Assembly: GCF_026535915.1 (NCBI RefSeq)
Contig: NZ_JAFNPF010000001.1
Span: 558,001 to 622,000 of the forward strand
Origin: Snodgrassella sp945267035
GTDB taxonomy: Bacteria; Pseudomonadota; Gammaproteobacteria; Burkholderiales; Neisseriaceae
Direction: 5' to 3'
Length of the DNA: 64,000 bases
How positions within the stretch are numbered: position 1 is the stretch's first letter; every line of letters starts with the position of its first letter. Below the pieces are notes generated by a model that worked only from the letters and a program-made list of their open reading frames with translations, was not told the DNA's origin and ran no database searches. Below are positions 1-8,739 of the stretch, one piece after another. The translations under genes and the position numbers were made by a program.

Positions 1-640
1 AACCTGTATCGCGGTCACGATTGCAACAGTTTAACTGCATCTTAATCTTATAGATTGAATCCATCGCTTTGATATTTTCCGGATTGACGCATCAGTTCTG
101 CCCAAAAGCAATGAACTCTCATCATGCATTAGCCATTAGCACCGCCCACAGATTTAAAATTTTCCTTATTTGCTCAGTCATTTTTTAAGAGTTACCTGAA
201 CAATTAGGCGCCAGACTACAGGTGCAGGCATGCACAGATGGTTACTTTCTGAGTCTATGATCAATAAGTCAGGTAGTCGTTAGGGTGATTGTGCAGTTTT
301 TTCACGGGTTATCGACTGATAATAATGATGGTTGAGCCATGATCATGATCTGAATGGCATGGGCACGCTTTTAAATCTTGATTGGCACTCTTGATTAATC
401 GTTGCAGTATTCGCTGGTTGTTGAACAGTGGTGTGATTTGGGTGGAAACGGAAGTTAATTAACCATAGATATTAAAAAGTTAATCAATTGAGTCATATTG
501 ATAGCGTGGTATGGCTGATTTTTGCTGCTGTCATGTGATCGCTTTATTGTCATACAAGCAAATTAGTCTGAGGTTTTTTGCCCAAATTTGAGTGCTAAAA
601 CGTGATGGCAATGATGAAGATATTGATTTGTTAGATATTT
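1..640. other. Non-coding stretch upstream of tRNA-Arg
   Basis: No open frame here resembles a known protein and I see no RNA gene or repeat array. The sequence is AT-rich, with scattered stops in all frames. It may be the tail of an intergenic region that starts outside the window. Confidence 0.5.
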
Positions 641-715
641 TGGTCTCGCCGACAGGAATCGAACCTGTATCACACGCTTAGGAGGCATGTGTTCTATCCG
701 TTGAACTACGGCGAG
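641..715 (-). tRNA. tRNA-Arg (anticodon CCT)
   Basis: Read on the minus strand, the sequence folds as a full cloverleaf. The acceptor stem is CTCGCCG paired with CGGCGAG, followed by A and an encoded CCA. The anticodon stem CATGC/GCGTG encloses the loop CTCCTAA, giving anticodon CCT, which reads AGG. The T arm is ACAGG-TTCGATT-CCTGT. It lies just downstream of ispB, in the same orientation. The identity follows directly from the anticodon. Confidence 0.95.
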
Positions 716-761
716 CGCGAAGACGGTTATTATAAAGGTTATTTGGCTTAAGCTGACTATT

Positions 762-1736
762 TTATGAAATTCTGCTTAAGGAAGCCATGGCTAAATCGCG
801 CATGGCCTGGGTGCATTCGTTATCTGGTAAACCCTGCAGGCTGTTCACCGCAGCATTCACCGCTTTTTTTGCCTGTGCAGTACAATAGGCCAGAGCATCG
901 GATTGGAGCACATGCTGATGAATTTTGTCAAAATAACTGCGATCGGCCTGTTCTAGCGCATGACGCACATCTGCCTTGGCGGAGTCGCTGCCTTGATTGA
1001 GTAGATAAATCAAAGGCAGGGTGGGTTTGCCTTCAGCCAAGTCGTCGCCCACGTTTTTACCAATGGAAGCAACATCGCCGGCATAATCCAGTACATCATC
1101 AATAATTTGAAAAGCGGTGCCGACATGGGTGCCGTAGTTTTTTAAGGCCAATTCTTGTTGTTCAGTGGCTTGCGCCATGATTGCGCCGACTTGTGCTGCG
1201 GCCTGAAACAGCTTAGCGGTTTTATATTCGATAACATGCAGATACTCTGCTTCGGTTACTTCGATGTTGCCGATATTCATCAGCTGCAATACTTCACCTT
1301 CAGCAATGATGTTGGTGGCTTCTGCCATAACTTCAAGAATGCGCAGCTTACCTGTGGCCACCATTAGCTGAAAGGCTCGGGTATAGAGAAAGTCGCCTAC
1401 CAGCACGGCAGCGGCATTGCCAAACATATTATTGGCGGTTTTCCGCCCGCGCCGCAGATCACTTTCGTCGACTACATCATCATGCAGTAGCGTAGAGGTG
1501 TGGATAAATTCGACCATGGCGGCGAGAGAAAAGAGGGGATCATCCTCATAGCCCAGTGCTTTGCCAGCCAGTATGGTGAGGATCGGACGCAAACGTTTAC
1601 CACCGGCGCTGATGATATATTGTCCAATCTGGGAAATCAGCACAACGTCTGAGTCAACGGCCTGATTAATCACGCGGTTAACGCGTTGCAGGTCGTCAGG
1701 CAAATGTTTCTGAAAATAGGGCAGATGTTCAAGCAT
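762..1736 (-). CDS. ispB: Octaprenyl diphosphate synthase
   Basis: This is a trans-polyprenyl diphosphate synthase that extends farnesyl diphosphate with isopentenyl diphosphate, making the C40 side chain of ubiquinone in the cytoplasm. The 324-residue length is normal for the family. The first aspartate-rich motif DDVVD is at residues 86-90, the substrate-binding GGKRLRP at 45-51, and the second aspartate-rich motif IIDDVLDY at 211-218. In Neisseria and E. coli ispB is likewise divergent from rplU. Here a small hypothetical gene and decayed sequence separate the two. Intact, with no sign of transfer. IspB is favoured over other chain-length homologues from the rplU context. Confidence 0.95.
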   Translation of the reverse strand: MLEHLPYFQKHLPDDLQRVNRVINQAVDSDVVLISQIGQYIISAGGKRLRPILTILAGKALGYEDDPLFSLAAMVEFIHTSTLLHDDVVDESDLRRGRKTANNMFGNAAAVLVGDFLYTRAFQLMVATGKLRILEVMAEATNIIAEGEVLQLMNIGNIEVTEAEYLHVIEYKTAKLFQAAAQVGAIMAQATEQQELALKNYGTHVGTAFQIIDDVLDYAGDVASIGKNVGDDLAEGKPTLPLIYLLNQGSDSAKADVRHALEQADRSYFDKIHQHVLQSDALAYCTAQAKKAVNAAVNSLQGLPDNECTQAMRDLAMASLSRIS

Positions 1737-2872
1737 GTGTTTTAGTTTTGACTTGGCAATGATGTGTCGGGTGAGATGATTTAAAGGTTTAATTGCTTGG
1801 GTAGGGATTATACTTGAATTCGTGAAGACTGCGAAAAGTTATCTAGCTGATGGGGTAAGTCAACCGGCAAGCATCACTGCTGCTTGATTGCTGCGGTCGA
1901 GATTGTAGTGGATTGAAATCTAAGCGAATTAATCCATCTATGCTCAGTGGCGGGATGATTACTGTGCAGGCAGGGTGTAAAGGATGGAGTTATAGCTGAT
2001 GTACAGTGTTGTAGTCGTGCAAATAGTGTTGCTGGGTCATGACATGTTTCGCAGCATGCTTTATCTCTATCTAAGCAATGCCAACGGTAAAGCTGGAATA
2101 ATCCAGGTATCACAGCGGCACTATATCACTGAGAGTAATGCCTGTTCGTAGGTGAAAGTTAAGATTTTGCAGGTTGACGATAAATGTTTTGATGCTGTTC
2201 AAGGAATGTCGGGTAGAGCAGATTTGGCTGCGAACGGGTGATGCCATGGCTGATGTGCTGATTGAAGAATGGGAGATGCTTGGATTCCATCGGGCTATAT
2301 TGTTGGTGAAATTTTATTCGATTCAGCGATGTTGAAAGATGTAAGCATGATGCAGATAAAAACATGATCATGGAGCCAGATTTTGCCTTGATAGCGGAAG
2401 CTATCAGTGTGGATTTTTCCACGGCGCGAACCGTTATCCAAACCCAATTGTTTTTTAGCGGTTTTGTGCTTTTTCATTTTAGCGCGGAAGTAACTTTCCA
2501 ATAACGAAAAATGTCCGGCGAAAAAAAGTAGTGGAGTTTCACCTTTCTTAAGCCCGGTGTTAGCTGAATTTGACTATAGATACTGTTTGGGTTCAGCCAC
2601 ATTGACATCAAGAGTATGCTTGATTTCCGGCATTACAATCGGTTGGAATAAGCTAAGCCTATGAATGATGGATAGGCTTGCGGGTGGATAAATGGCTGAG
2701 TCAACGGTCAGTAATGGTGGTTATGGCAACAGGCTTGTTTTTTTGATGTTGCTGGCTGCTTCAGTTTAAAGTTATCCAGATTTAGGGTTGACATTAATGA
2801 GTGGGTTTAACTTTTAATCCAATATATTAGGTAATTATTTTTCATGATATAGGTAAAAGATCATTGAGTTAA
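1737..2872. other. Gene-poor region downstream of a hypothetical gene, possibly decayed
   Basis: Three short overlapping minus-strand frames exist between about 1874 and 2501, but none has a clear ribosome-binding site or a recognisable domain. The frame at 2295-2501 is rich in Lys, Arg and His and could be a scrap of a degraded gene such as a transposase. I cannot name it and call no gene. Confidence 0.35.
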
Positions 2873-3286
2873 TTATTGATTAAAATAGGTGGTAACAATA
2901 TTGGTTAAATTTGGCTTTTGCCATTTTGCCGTGATCACAAAATTAGGTACTATAAATGGATACCTTTTGTTTCCAGCCATAGTAAATTCAAGTTTGCTGG
3001 TAATCCAGCCTTTTTTGAACTTTAAATTTGAAATTGACGTCATGGGGATTCGAATAACATTATTCGTTAAATCTGCAGTGAGAGTTAAGCCAATTAAAAT
3101 AATTTCATCGGAATTAAAATAAATAAGATAATGTTTAATATCATCAACGGCTGCGCCCTGAAAAAGTGCAAATTTCCAAAGTTTTGGGTGGATAGAACCA
3201 TAAATTACTGATGAGCTATTAAAATCGGGTAATTCAAGTTTTTCAAATAAGACTTTTATTTTTTCTAGCTTTAATCCATCATTCAT
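2873..3286 (-). CDS. Hypothetical protein, 137 aa
   Basis: I do not recognise a specific family. The start is supported by an AAGGGAGT ribosome-binding site about five bases upstream of the ATG. The protein has an N-terminal charged helix and then alternating hydrophobic strands (for example EIILIGLTL and YPFIVPNFVITAKW), as in small PH-like or other beta-rich cytoplasmic domains. There is no signal peptide and no membrane segment. The gene is AT-rich compared with ispB and obgE and stands alone, so it may be acquired. The YokE-like PH fold is only a guess from the strand pattern. Confidence 0.6.
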   Translation of the reverse strand: MNDGLKLEKIKVLFEKLELPDFNSSSVIYGSIHPKLWKFALFQGAAVDDIKHYLIYFNSDEIILIGLTLTADLTNNVIRIPMTSISNLKFKKGWITSKLEFTMAGNKRYPFIVPNFVITAKWQKPNLTNIVTTYFNQ

Positions 3287-4126
3287 GTTAATACTCCCTT
3301 GCGCTAAAAATTTACGCTTTGTCTTAATTAAGACATTGTTTTATTGATAATTTAAGATTGCGAGAACGAGAAGTTGAGCGGATTGATTATAAAACTATCA
3401 AAAACGAATTGAAATTGACATGTAGAAATGCAGTATAACTATCATATAGGAAAAATTCAGACTGACTTTGTTGAATTGATGAAAAATGATCAGATAAGTG
3501 GTTGTAACAAATCCTTTCATAAAAGAAGAGGATTTGTATATAAGAATTAAATAATCGGAGAAATTTTAATAAGCGATGATGTGGCTTAGCGACGCTCGAA
3601 TTACCCGCCTAGGCGGGTTTATTTTTGAGGTATTGAGTAGCAAAAAAATTGAGGAACGGAGGTTTTGATCTACTAAGTTCCACTTCAAAATTATTTAATG
3701 AACAACATCATTAATTTTAAACCATAAGATAACATTTTTTAGGATCAATAATTATAATTATTAAAGTTTTATAAATATTATATTTCTAATTAAAACAAAG
3801 GTTCATTATTATTTCAATCATGTTTTTTTATGACTGTCTTTACTGAAGGGAACAATCTAAAGTAAAAAAGTATTGCTCAGGTTTTTTCAGTCACTATACT
3901 TTTTACATAATTTTAGCGGGACAGCTAAAACAATAAATAGAAAATAGTCAATAAATCATAAATATACTTGACAGGATTGTCGCAGATGTTCTTCTGTTTT
4001 CAACAGGCCAATTTAGCCAACCTCTAATTTAAATTCGCTAAAGTTAAGCACTCAACCTTCATTTTTCACAAAAGTTTATTTTTCCCCAAGTTACACTGAG
4101 CTTGGCGCAGATAAAACGTACTTGTT
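3287..4126. other. AT-rich intergenic region with a possible small RNA
   Basis: No protein gene is visible. TTGACA at 3415-3420 is followed by AT-rich -10-like hexamers at poor spacing (TATAAC 13 bases on, TATCAT 19 bases on). A rho-independent terminator lies at 3603-3626 with no gene before it on the plus strand, so a short transcript of roughly 170 bases may exist. The rest is featureless AT-rich DNA up to the rplU promoter. Confidence 0.3.
3603..3626 (+). terminator. Rho-independent terminator without an upstream gene
   Basis: The inverted repeat ACCCGCC/GGCGGGT is followed by a T-rich run on the plus strand only. No plus-strand gene precedes it, so it would end a small RNA transcribed from about 3450, or it is a leftover of a lost gene. 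Confidence 0.6.
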
Positions 4127-4156
4127 TTGACAGGAACAATTGCTGTTGGGTATAAT
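4127..4156 (+). promoter_or_regulatory. Sigma-70 promoter of the rplU operon
   Basis: A perfect TTGACA at 4127-4132 and a perfect TATAAT at 4151-4156 are separated by 18 bases. The promoter lies about 70 bases upstream of the rplU start and should drive a strong constitutive ribosomal-protein transcript. Confidence 0.85.
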
Positions 4157-4224
4157 GCCGAATTCCGCTTTTGAGAGCGGGATATGGTTTTATTTTTTTA
4201 ACAGAATTCCTATTGGAGTTGAGT

Positions 4225-4533
4225 ATGTACGCGGTCGTAAAAACCGGCGGTAAACAGTATAAAGTTGCCGTTGGCGAAAAATTGAAAGTAGAACAGATAC
4301 CAGCAGAACTCGACAGCCAAATCGAACTGAATGAAGTTTTGATGATTGCTGACGGTGAAGCGGTTAAAGTGGGTACCCCATTTATTGAAGGTGCTAAGGT
4401 AACTGCTAAAGTGATTGCGCATGGCCGTCATGATAAAGTACGCATTTTCAAAATGCGTCGTCGTAAACACTATCAGAAACGTCAAGGTCACCGTCAGAAT
4501 TTTACCCAGATTGAAATCGTGGCGATTGCCTAA
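4225..4533 (+). CDS. rplU: 50S ribosomal protein L21
   Basis: L21 is a small-domain protein of the large ribosomal subunit. The start is placed at the ATG after TTGGAGTTGAGT, giving the family-typical N-terminus MYAVVKTGGKQY and 102 residues. A longer frame from 4171 would add 18 residues not found in L21. The basic tail KMRRRKHYQKRQGHRQ is typical. It is the first gene of the conserved rplU-rpmA-obgE operon, 19 bases before rpmA, and is read from the strong promoter just upstream. Confidence 0.97.
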   Translation: MYAVVKTGGKQYKVAVGEKLKVEQIPAELDSQIELNEVLMIADGEAVKVGTPFIEGAKVTAKVIAHGRHDKVRIFKMRRRKHYQKRQGHRQNFTQIEIVAIA

Positions 4534-4552
4534 TTGAGTGAAGGAATAAACA

Positions 4553-4825
4553 ATGGCACACAAAAAAGCAGGCGGTAGTTCCCGCAACGGTCGTGATTCT
4601 GAAGCTAAACGCTTGGGCGTGAAAGCCTTCGGTAATGAGTTGATTCCGGCTGGTTCAATTATTGTTCGTCAACGCGGTACCCGTTTTCACGCTGGTGAAA
4701 ATGTAGGTATGGGTAAAGACCACACTTTATTTGCTAAAGTAGATGGTTATGTTGAATTTGCCACTAAAGGTGCGTTGAATCGTAAAACGGTTAGCGTGCG
4801 TCCTTATACCGGCGCAGACGAATAA
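4553..4825 (+). CDS. rpmA: 50S ribosomal protein L27
   Basis: L27 reaches the peptidyl-transferase centre with its N-terminus. The protein is 90 residues and starts MAHKKAGGSSRNGRDSEAKR, the classic L27 signature, without the cleavable extension seen in Firmicutes. The core GSIIVRQRGTRFH-GENVG-GKDHTLFA is intact. A good ribosome-binding site (AAGGAATAA) precedes the ATG. It is followed by a strong terminator, so obgE is partly separated from the two ribosomal genes. Confidence 0.97.
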   Translation: MAHKKAGGSSRNGRDSEAKRLGVKAFGNELIPAGSIIVRQRGTRFHAGENVGMGKDHTLFAKVDGYVEFATKGALNRKTVSVRPYTGADE

Positions 4826-4840
4826 GTTTTTACTGATCAG

Positions 4841-4868
4841 AAGCCCTGCCAGCCGGCAGGGCTTTTTT
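4841..4868 (+). terminator. Rho-independent terminator after rpmA
   Basis: The perfect stem AAGCCCTGCC/GGCAGGGCTT has a four-base loop and is followed by six T residues. It should end or attenuate the rplU-rpmA transcript before obgE. Confidence 0.9.
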
Positions 4869-4998
4869 GTTAAGCATGTTGCTGCTGTAGAATATTCAAC
4901 GCTGGGTTGCTGTGCATCCGCTATAATGAAGGCTGGATAGGGTGGCACAGGCAAGCAAATAAACTGCCCGCGTACACTAATTGCAGACTGAGAATGAT

Positions 4999-6132
4999 AT
5001 GAAGTTTATTGATGAAGCGAAGATTGAAGTGGTAGCCGGCCGTGGTGGTAATGGTGCAGCCAGCTTCCGGCGTGAAAAGTTTGTGCCTAAAGGCGGCCCT
5101 GATGGTGGTGACGGCGGTAAAGGTGGCAGTGTTTGGGCAGTAGCGGATGAAAACATCAACACCTTGGTGGAATACCGCTTTGTGAAACGTTATCAGGCTA
5201 AAAATGGTGAAAAAGGACATGGCTCCGATCGCTATGGTCGCGGCGCCGACGATATTGAGCTAAAAATGCCAGTTGGTACCCTGATCCGCGATGTTGATAC
5301 CGATCAGGTGCTGGCTGATTTAACTCATCATGGACAGCGCATTTGTCTGGCGCGAGGTGGTAAAGGTGGGCTGGGGAATATTCACTTTAAGTCTTCAATC
5401 AATCGGGCGCCGAAACAAGCCACGCCGGGAGAAGAGGGCGAGGCACGATCATTGCAGCTGGAATTAAAAGTGCTGGCAGATGTGGGATTGCTGGGGATGC
5501 CGAATGCGGGTAAATCCACGCTGATCAGTGCCGTATCAGCAGCGCGCCCTAAGGTTGCCGACTATCCGTTTACCACTTTGCATCCGAATCTTGGCGTGGT
5601 ACGCAGTGATGATAACCACAGCTTTGTGATGGCGGATATTCCCGGGCTGATCGAAGGCGCGGCGGATGGTGCTGGATTGGGTCATCGTTTTCTGAAACAT
5701 TTATCGCGTACCGGACTATTATTACATGTGGTGGACATTGCCCCATTTGATGAAGGGGTAAACCCAGCGCAAGAAGCCTTGGCCTTAATTGAAGAATTAC
5801 GCCGTTATGATGATGCTTTATTTGATAAACCTCGCTGGCTGGTGTTAAATAAAGTTGATATGCTGGCTGCCGATGAGCGTGAGCAGAAAATAGCTCAGTT
5901 TCTCGCTGATATTGGTTGGACTTATCCGGCGCCCAATGATGAATTTACATTTGATCTGGATACCCCACGTGTCTTTACCATTAGTGCTTTGGCTCATCAG
6001 GGAACACAAGAACTGATGCAGACCATCCAAATGTATCTGGATGCACGCCACAAGCTTATGGCAGAGCAGCAAACCGATAGCATAGCAGAAGTGAGTGAAA
6101 CCATTTCGCACAGTTTGATTCAGCCAGAATAA
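4999..6132 (+). CDS. obgE: GTPase Obg/CgtA
   Basis: Obg is an essential ribosome-assembly GTPase that binds the 50S subunit. The start is set at the ATG encoding MKFIDEAKIEV, the conserved Obg N-terminus; an upstream TTG at 4981 would add six atypical residues. Residues 1 to about 158 form the glycine-rich Obg fold (GRGGNGAASFRREKFVPKGG). The G domain follows with G1 GMPNAGKST, G3 DIPGLIEGA and G4 NKVD. The C-terminal tail after about residue 345 is short, as in most betaproteobacteria. It is the last gene of the operon and ends just before a terminator. Intact, 377 residues. Confidence 0.96.
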   Translation: MKFIDEAKIEVVAGRGGNGAASFRREKFVPKGGPDGGDGGKGGSVWAVADENINTLVEYRFVKRYQAKNGEKGHGSDRYGRGADDIELKMPVGTLIRDVDTDQVLADLTHHGQRICLARGGKGGLGNIHFKSSINRAPKQATPGEEGEARSLQLELKVLADVGLLGMPNAGKSTLISAVSAARPKVADYPFTTLHPNLGVVRSDDNHSFVMADIPGLIEGAADGAGLGHRFLKHLSRTGLLLHVVDIAPFDEGVNPAQEALALIEELRRYDDALFDKPRWLVLNKVDMLAADEREQKIAQFLADIGWTYPAPNDEFTFDLDTPRVFTISALAHQGTQELMQTIQMYLDARHKLMAEQQTDSIAEVSETISHSLIQPE

Positions 6133-6148
6133 ACAGGTGAATAAAATT

Positions 6149-6178
6149 AAAACCAGCTTAAATAAGCTGGTTTTTTTT
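6149..6178 (+). terminator. Rho-independent terminator after obgE
   Basis: The stem AAAACCAGCTTA/TAAGCTGGTTTT is followed by eight T residues, 17 bases after the obgE stop. The stem flanks would also work on the minus strand, but no minus-strand gene ends here. Confidence 0.9.
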
Positions 6179-6179
6179 G

Positions 6180-7517
6180 ATTGAACGCGGGGTAATTAAA
6201 AAAATATTCAATTGATTAACTGTGTATTGCTGCTAGGTTAAAACTTGAGTGATTGCAGCTGTATTTTAGCTGGGCACACCGTGGCTGCAAATTAGCACAA
6301 CATAAATTAAGTTTAAGCCAAAGCAAACCAGTTTTAATCCCCTTATTGCTCAAATTGAACAGTGAACACCATAACCAGCCAGTCACACCAATCAAGTAGG
6401 CATTAAGTAATCAGGGCAGGCAAACAGCGAGCAGCCAATGCAACCAGAGCAAATCTTATTCACCCAGTGTTGCAGGCACATACTCAGTGAATGTTATATA
6501 CCAAATAGCACCGAACAGTTGATATACCAAAACCGTGATTTAAAAACGCTGTTTACGCTTAGAATTCACTGGTCCAACACGCTAAATGGCTTAAATATAT
6601 GTTAATAACATAAAAACCAGAGCGCACCAATAAGCACATTGGTTTCATTAACAGCGATACAGTATCAATTGGTAACAAGATGATTAATGAAATGCAGGCA
6701 AAAGCAAGTGAAAACCTCAATCTATGCTGGGTAAAAATGATGATGGTTACAATTTTAAGCTGAGCAAAATGACCAATATGCTCGGTGGGCTGAGGAAACA
6801 TCGCTACAGTAACGCCATCTATATGGTCAAGCAGGGCAGGAATGATTGGATTAAGCAGAATAGTGATAGTTTTTGGGTTAAATCATCGAATCGATCATAT
6901 ATTTATAAATATTCATGCTAACAGCAATATAGTGGGCAAGATATCTAGGGGGAAGACGTGAGTCAGCTGTGATGTAGGGTGGTTGCTATTATGTTTTAAT
7001 GGTTTAGGCGATAAACAATGCAACCAATCTAGCTGATCCAAAAATAGCAGGTGGAATAAGAATAAATCGGAATTCAGCGATTTTAGAGTAGAGGATTCAT
7101 AAGAGTGATGTTTAGCAAGCCTATAGCAGCTTTTCAATTATGGTTAACTCAAGCTGGTTTTATATTTATTTGAAAAAAATGATTAATCTTAAGTTTGAAA
7201 ATACGGGCAGACATTTTTTAAGCGCTATTGAACCTTTTGATAATTGCTCACAATGCTTGCTAAAGCCTATGCAGCATGATCAATCTATGCCATTGCCCAA
7301 AGTTCAAGGTTTAAATGATTCAGACATGAATTCGGTTCACTAGATCATAATCAACCAAACACGTATTGAAACCAGAACACAATATCAACCATGATTTTAC
7401 ATGCTATTCAGATTCAGACTATTGCGGTATTGGACAAGCTGCCAGTGCACAGGTGTTTGATAATTGTTTAAAAATAATTCACATTATGATAATGTAATTT
7501 TATCCTTTAGAAGCGGC
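6180..7517. other. Non-coding stretch before the first CRISPR array
   Basis: Only short open frames without ribosome-binding sites or recognisable domains are present. The plus strand between about 6620 and 6920 reads as interrupted polypeptide, so this may be an eroded accessory gene. I cannot identify it. Confidence 0.35.
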
Positions 7518-7685
7518 ATATTATTGTTCTCTCTCACCCCGGGTAGCTATAATTACCAGATTGTAGACCATACCCATAGCCTTGTTGTAGTTCCCTCTCT
7601 CACCCCGGGTAGCTATAATATCCCTGTAAAACCACTACTTCGCTACCCTGTTGTAGTTCCCTCTCTCACCCCGGGTAGCTATAAT
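7518..7685 (+). CRISPR. CRISPR mini-array A (3 repeats, 2 spacers), type II-C-like
   Basis: The repeats are at 7518-7553, 7584-7619 and 7650-7685, each 36 bp, with two 30-bp spacers. The consensus starts GTTGTAGTTCCCTCTCTCAC and ends CCCGGGTAGCTATAAT. The last two copies match it exactly; the first is degenerate in its 5' half. Repeat length, spacer length, the GTTGTAG start and the AAT end match the type II-C repeat of Neisseria meningitidis as I know it. Each repeat ends in a perfect TATAAT, which could be the -10 of a crRNA promoter, as shown for Neisseria type II-C. No cas genes are nearby. Confidence 0.92.
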
Positions 7686-8140
7686 AGACCTCGCTGTAAG
7701 CCTTGTGGTACGGGGATTACAGCGAAATTTACGCGAAAAAAAATGGAATTTTTCAGAGAAAATTGGGCTATTTTTGTCATTTTTTCAAAAAATGCCTCAA
7801 AATGGCAGTAGCGTGTCAGTAGGGTGAATATGGCAAAATGCTGTTCAATTATAACAGTTTATGCGGATATTTTCTGTTTTTATGTTCTGCTGCTTAAGTG
7901 GGGTAGATAAGATCGGTTTTGCTTGATCGGGCTTTTTTGTGATCAGGCAATTTGCTCTGTGTGGCCATTTTGCCTCTTTCGCCGGATAAAAATGAAAAGA
8001 CACAGCAAAAAAATGACGCTCAATCCATTTGCGCTTATTTACAATCAGCTGGTTAATAAGCTGCTTTTGCAATAATAACTAGCTGGGATTTTGCCCGAGA
8101 AATCAAAGATCATTCGGCTCAAACAGCATTAGTCTAAATC
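7686..8140 (+). repeat. Array-flanking leader-like repeat, copy A (455 bp)
   Basis: This is the first of at least eight copies of the same flank. It follows the last perfect repeat directly, opens with a hairpin (stem CGCTGTAAGCC and its complement, 7692-7724, with one mismatch in this copy), continues through A/T-rich blocks to the conserved GCAGTAGCGTGTCAGTAG, and ends at a degenerate repeat. It is 455 bp here and 454 bp in copies B, E and G. The match is at nucleotide level: frames inside it (such as the minus-strand frame at 7845-8072) are broken by indels in other copies. Confidence 0.85.
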
Positions 8141-8242
8141 GTCGTCATTTCCACTCTCACCCCGGGTAGCTATAATATTAAAAGACGCAGCTGCCGAGCT
8201 GAATGCGTTGTAGTTCCCTCTCTCACCCCGGGTAGCTATAAT
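8141..8242 (+). CRISPR. CRISPR mini-array B (2 repeats, 1 spacer)
   Basis: A degenerate repeat (8141-8176, starting GTCGTCATTTCCAC but with an intact 3' half) is followed by one 30-bp spacer and a perfect repeat (8207-8242). The degenerate copy lies at the 5' end and the perfect copy touches the leader-like flank, as in array A. Arrays A and B and their flanks are tandem copies of one module. Confidence 0.9.
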
Positions 8243-8696
8243 AGACCTCGCTGTAAGCCTTGTACTACGGGGCTTACAGCGTTATTTACGTGCAAAAAAA
8301 TGGATTTTTTCAGTGAAAATTGAGCTATTTTTTTCATTTTTCTCAAAAAATGCCTCAAAATGGCAGTAGCGTGTCAGTAGGGTGAATATGGCAAAATGCT
8401 GTTCAATTATAACAGTTTATGCGGATATTTACTGTTTTTTATGTTCTGCTGCTTAAGTGGGGTAGATAAGATCGGTTTTGCTTGATCGGGCTTTTTTGTG
8501 ATCAGGCAATTTGCTCTGTGTGGCCATTTTGCCTATTTCGACCAATAAAAATGAAAAGACACAGAAAAAATGACGCTAAATCCTTTTGTGCTTATATACA
8601 ATCAGCTAGTTGATAAACTTTTTTTTAATTGTTACTAGCTGGGATTTTGCCCGAGAAATCAAAGATCATTCGGCTCAAACAGCATTTATCTAAATT
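8243..8696 (+). repeat. Array-flanking leader-like repeat, copy B (454 bp)
   Basis: Nearly identical to copy A over its whole length, including the terminal hairpin (perfect here), the GTGTCAGTAG block and the distal block CAAAGATCATTCGGCTC. It ends exactly at the next degenerate repeat. Single-base indels relative to copy A shift every reading frame, so no protein is conserved in it. Confidence 0.85.
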
Positions 8697-8732
8697 GTTG
8701 TCATTTCCACTCTAACCCCGAATAGCTATAAT
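8697..8732 (+). CRISPR. Degenerate terminal CRISPR repeat that opens a gene cassette
   Basis: The 36-bp copy starts GTTGTCATTTCCACTCTAAC and ends AATAGCTATAAT. In arrays B and H the equivalent degenerate repeat is followed by a spacer; here it is followed by about 2.1 kb of foreign genes. The next repeat, close to consensus, is at 10855-10890 and carries the usual flank. The cassette thus occupies the place where spacers would be. Confidence 0.8.
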
Positions 8733-8739
8733 TTATACC

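Noticed and set aside
2159..2501. Minus-strand frames as a transposase relic
   Set aside because: The residues are suggestive (basic, aromatic) but I cannot match a DDE motif or inverted repeats, so no insertion sequence is called.
7464..7811. Open frame crossing array A, with repeated VVPSLTPGSYN segments
   Set aside because: The protein repeats are only the CRISPR repeat translated; the 66-bp period keeps the frame open. No ribosome-binding site or domain. The same artefact occurs at 39607-39933.
7845..8072. 75-codon minus-strand frame inside flank A (also 11051-11248 in flank D)
   Set aside because: The DNA is conserved in all flank copies but single-base indels break the frame in copies B and E, so the conservation is not at protein level.
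7686..8140. tracrRNA encoded in the leader-like flank
   Set aside because: I looked for a stretch complementary to the repeat inside the flank and found none; the hairpin stem is unrelated to the repeat.
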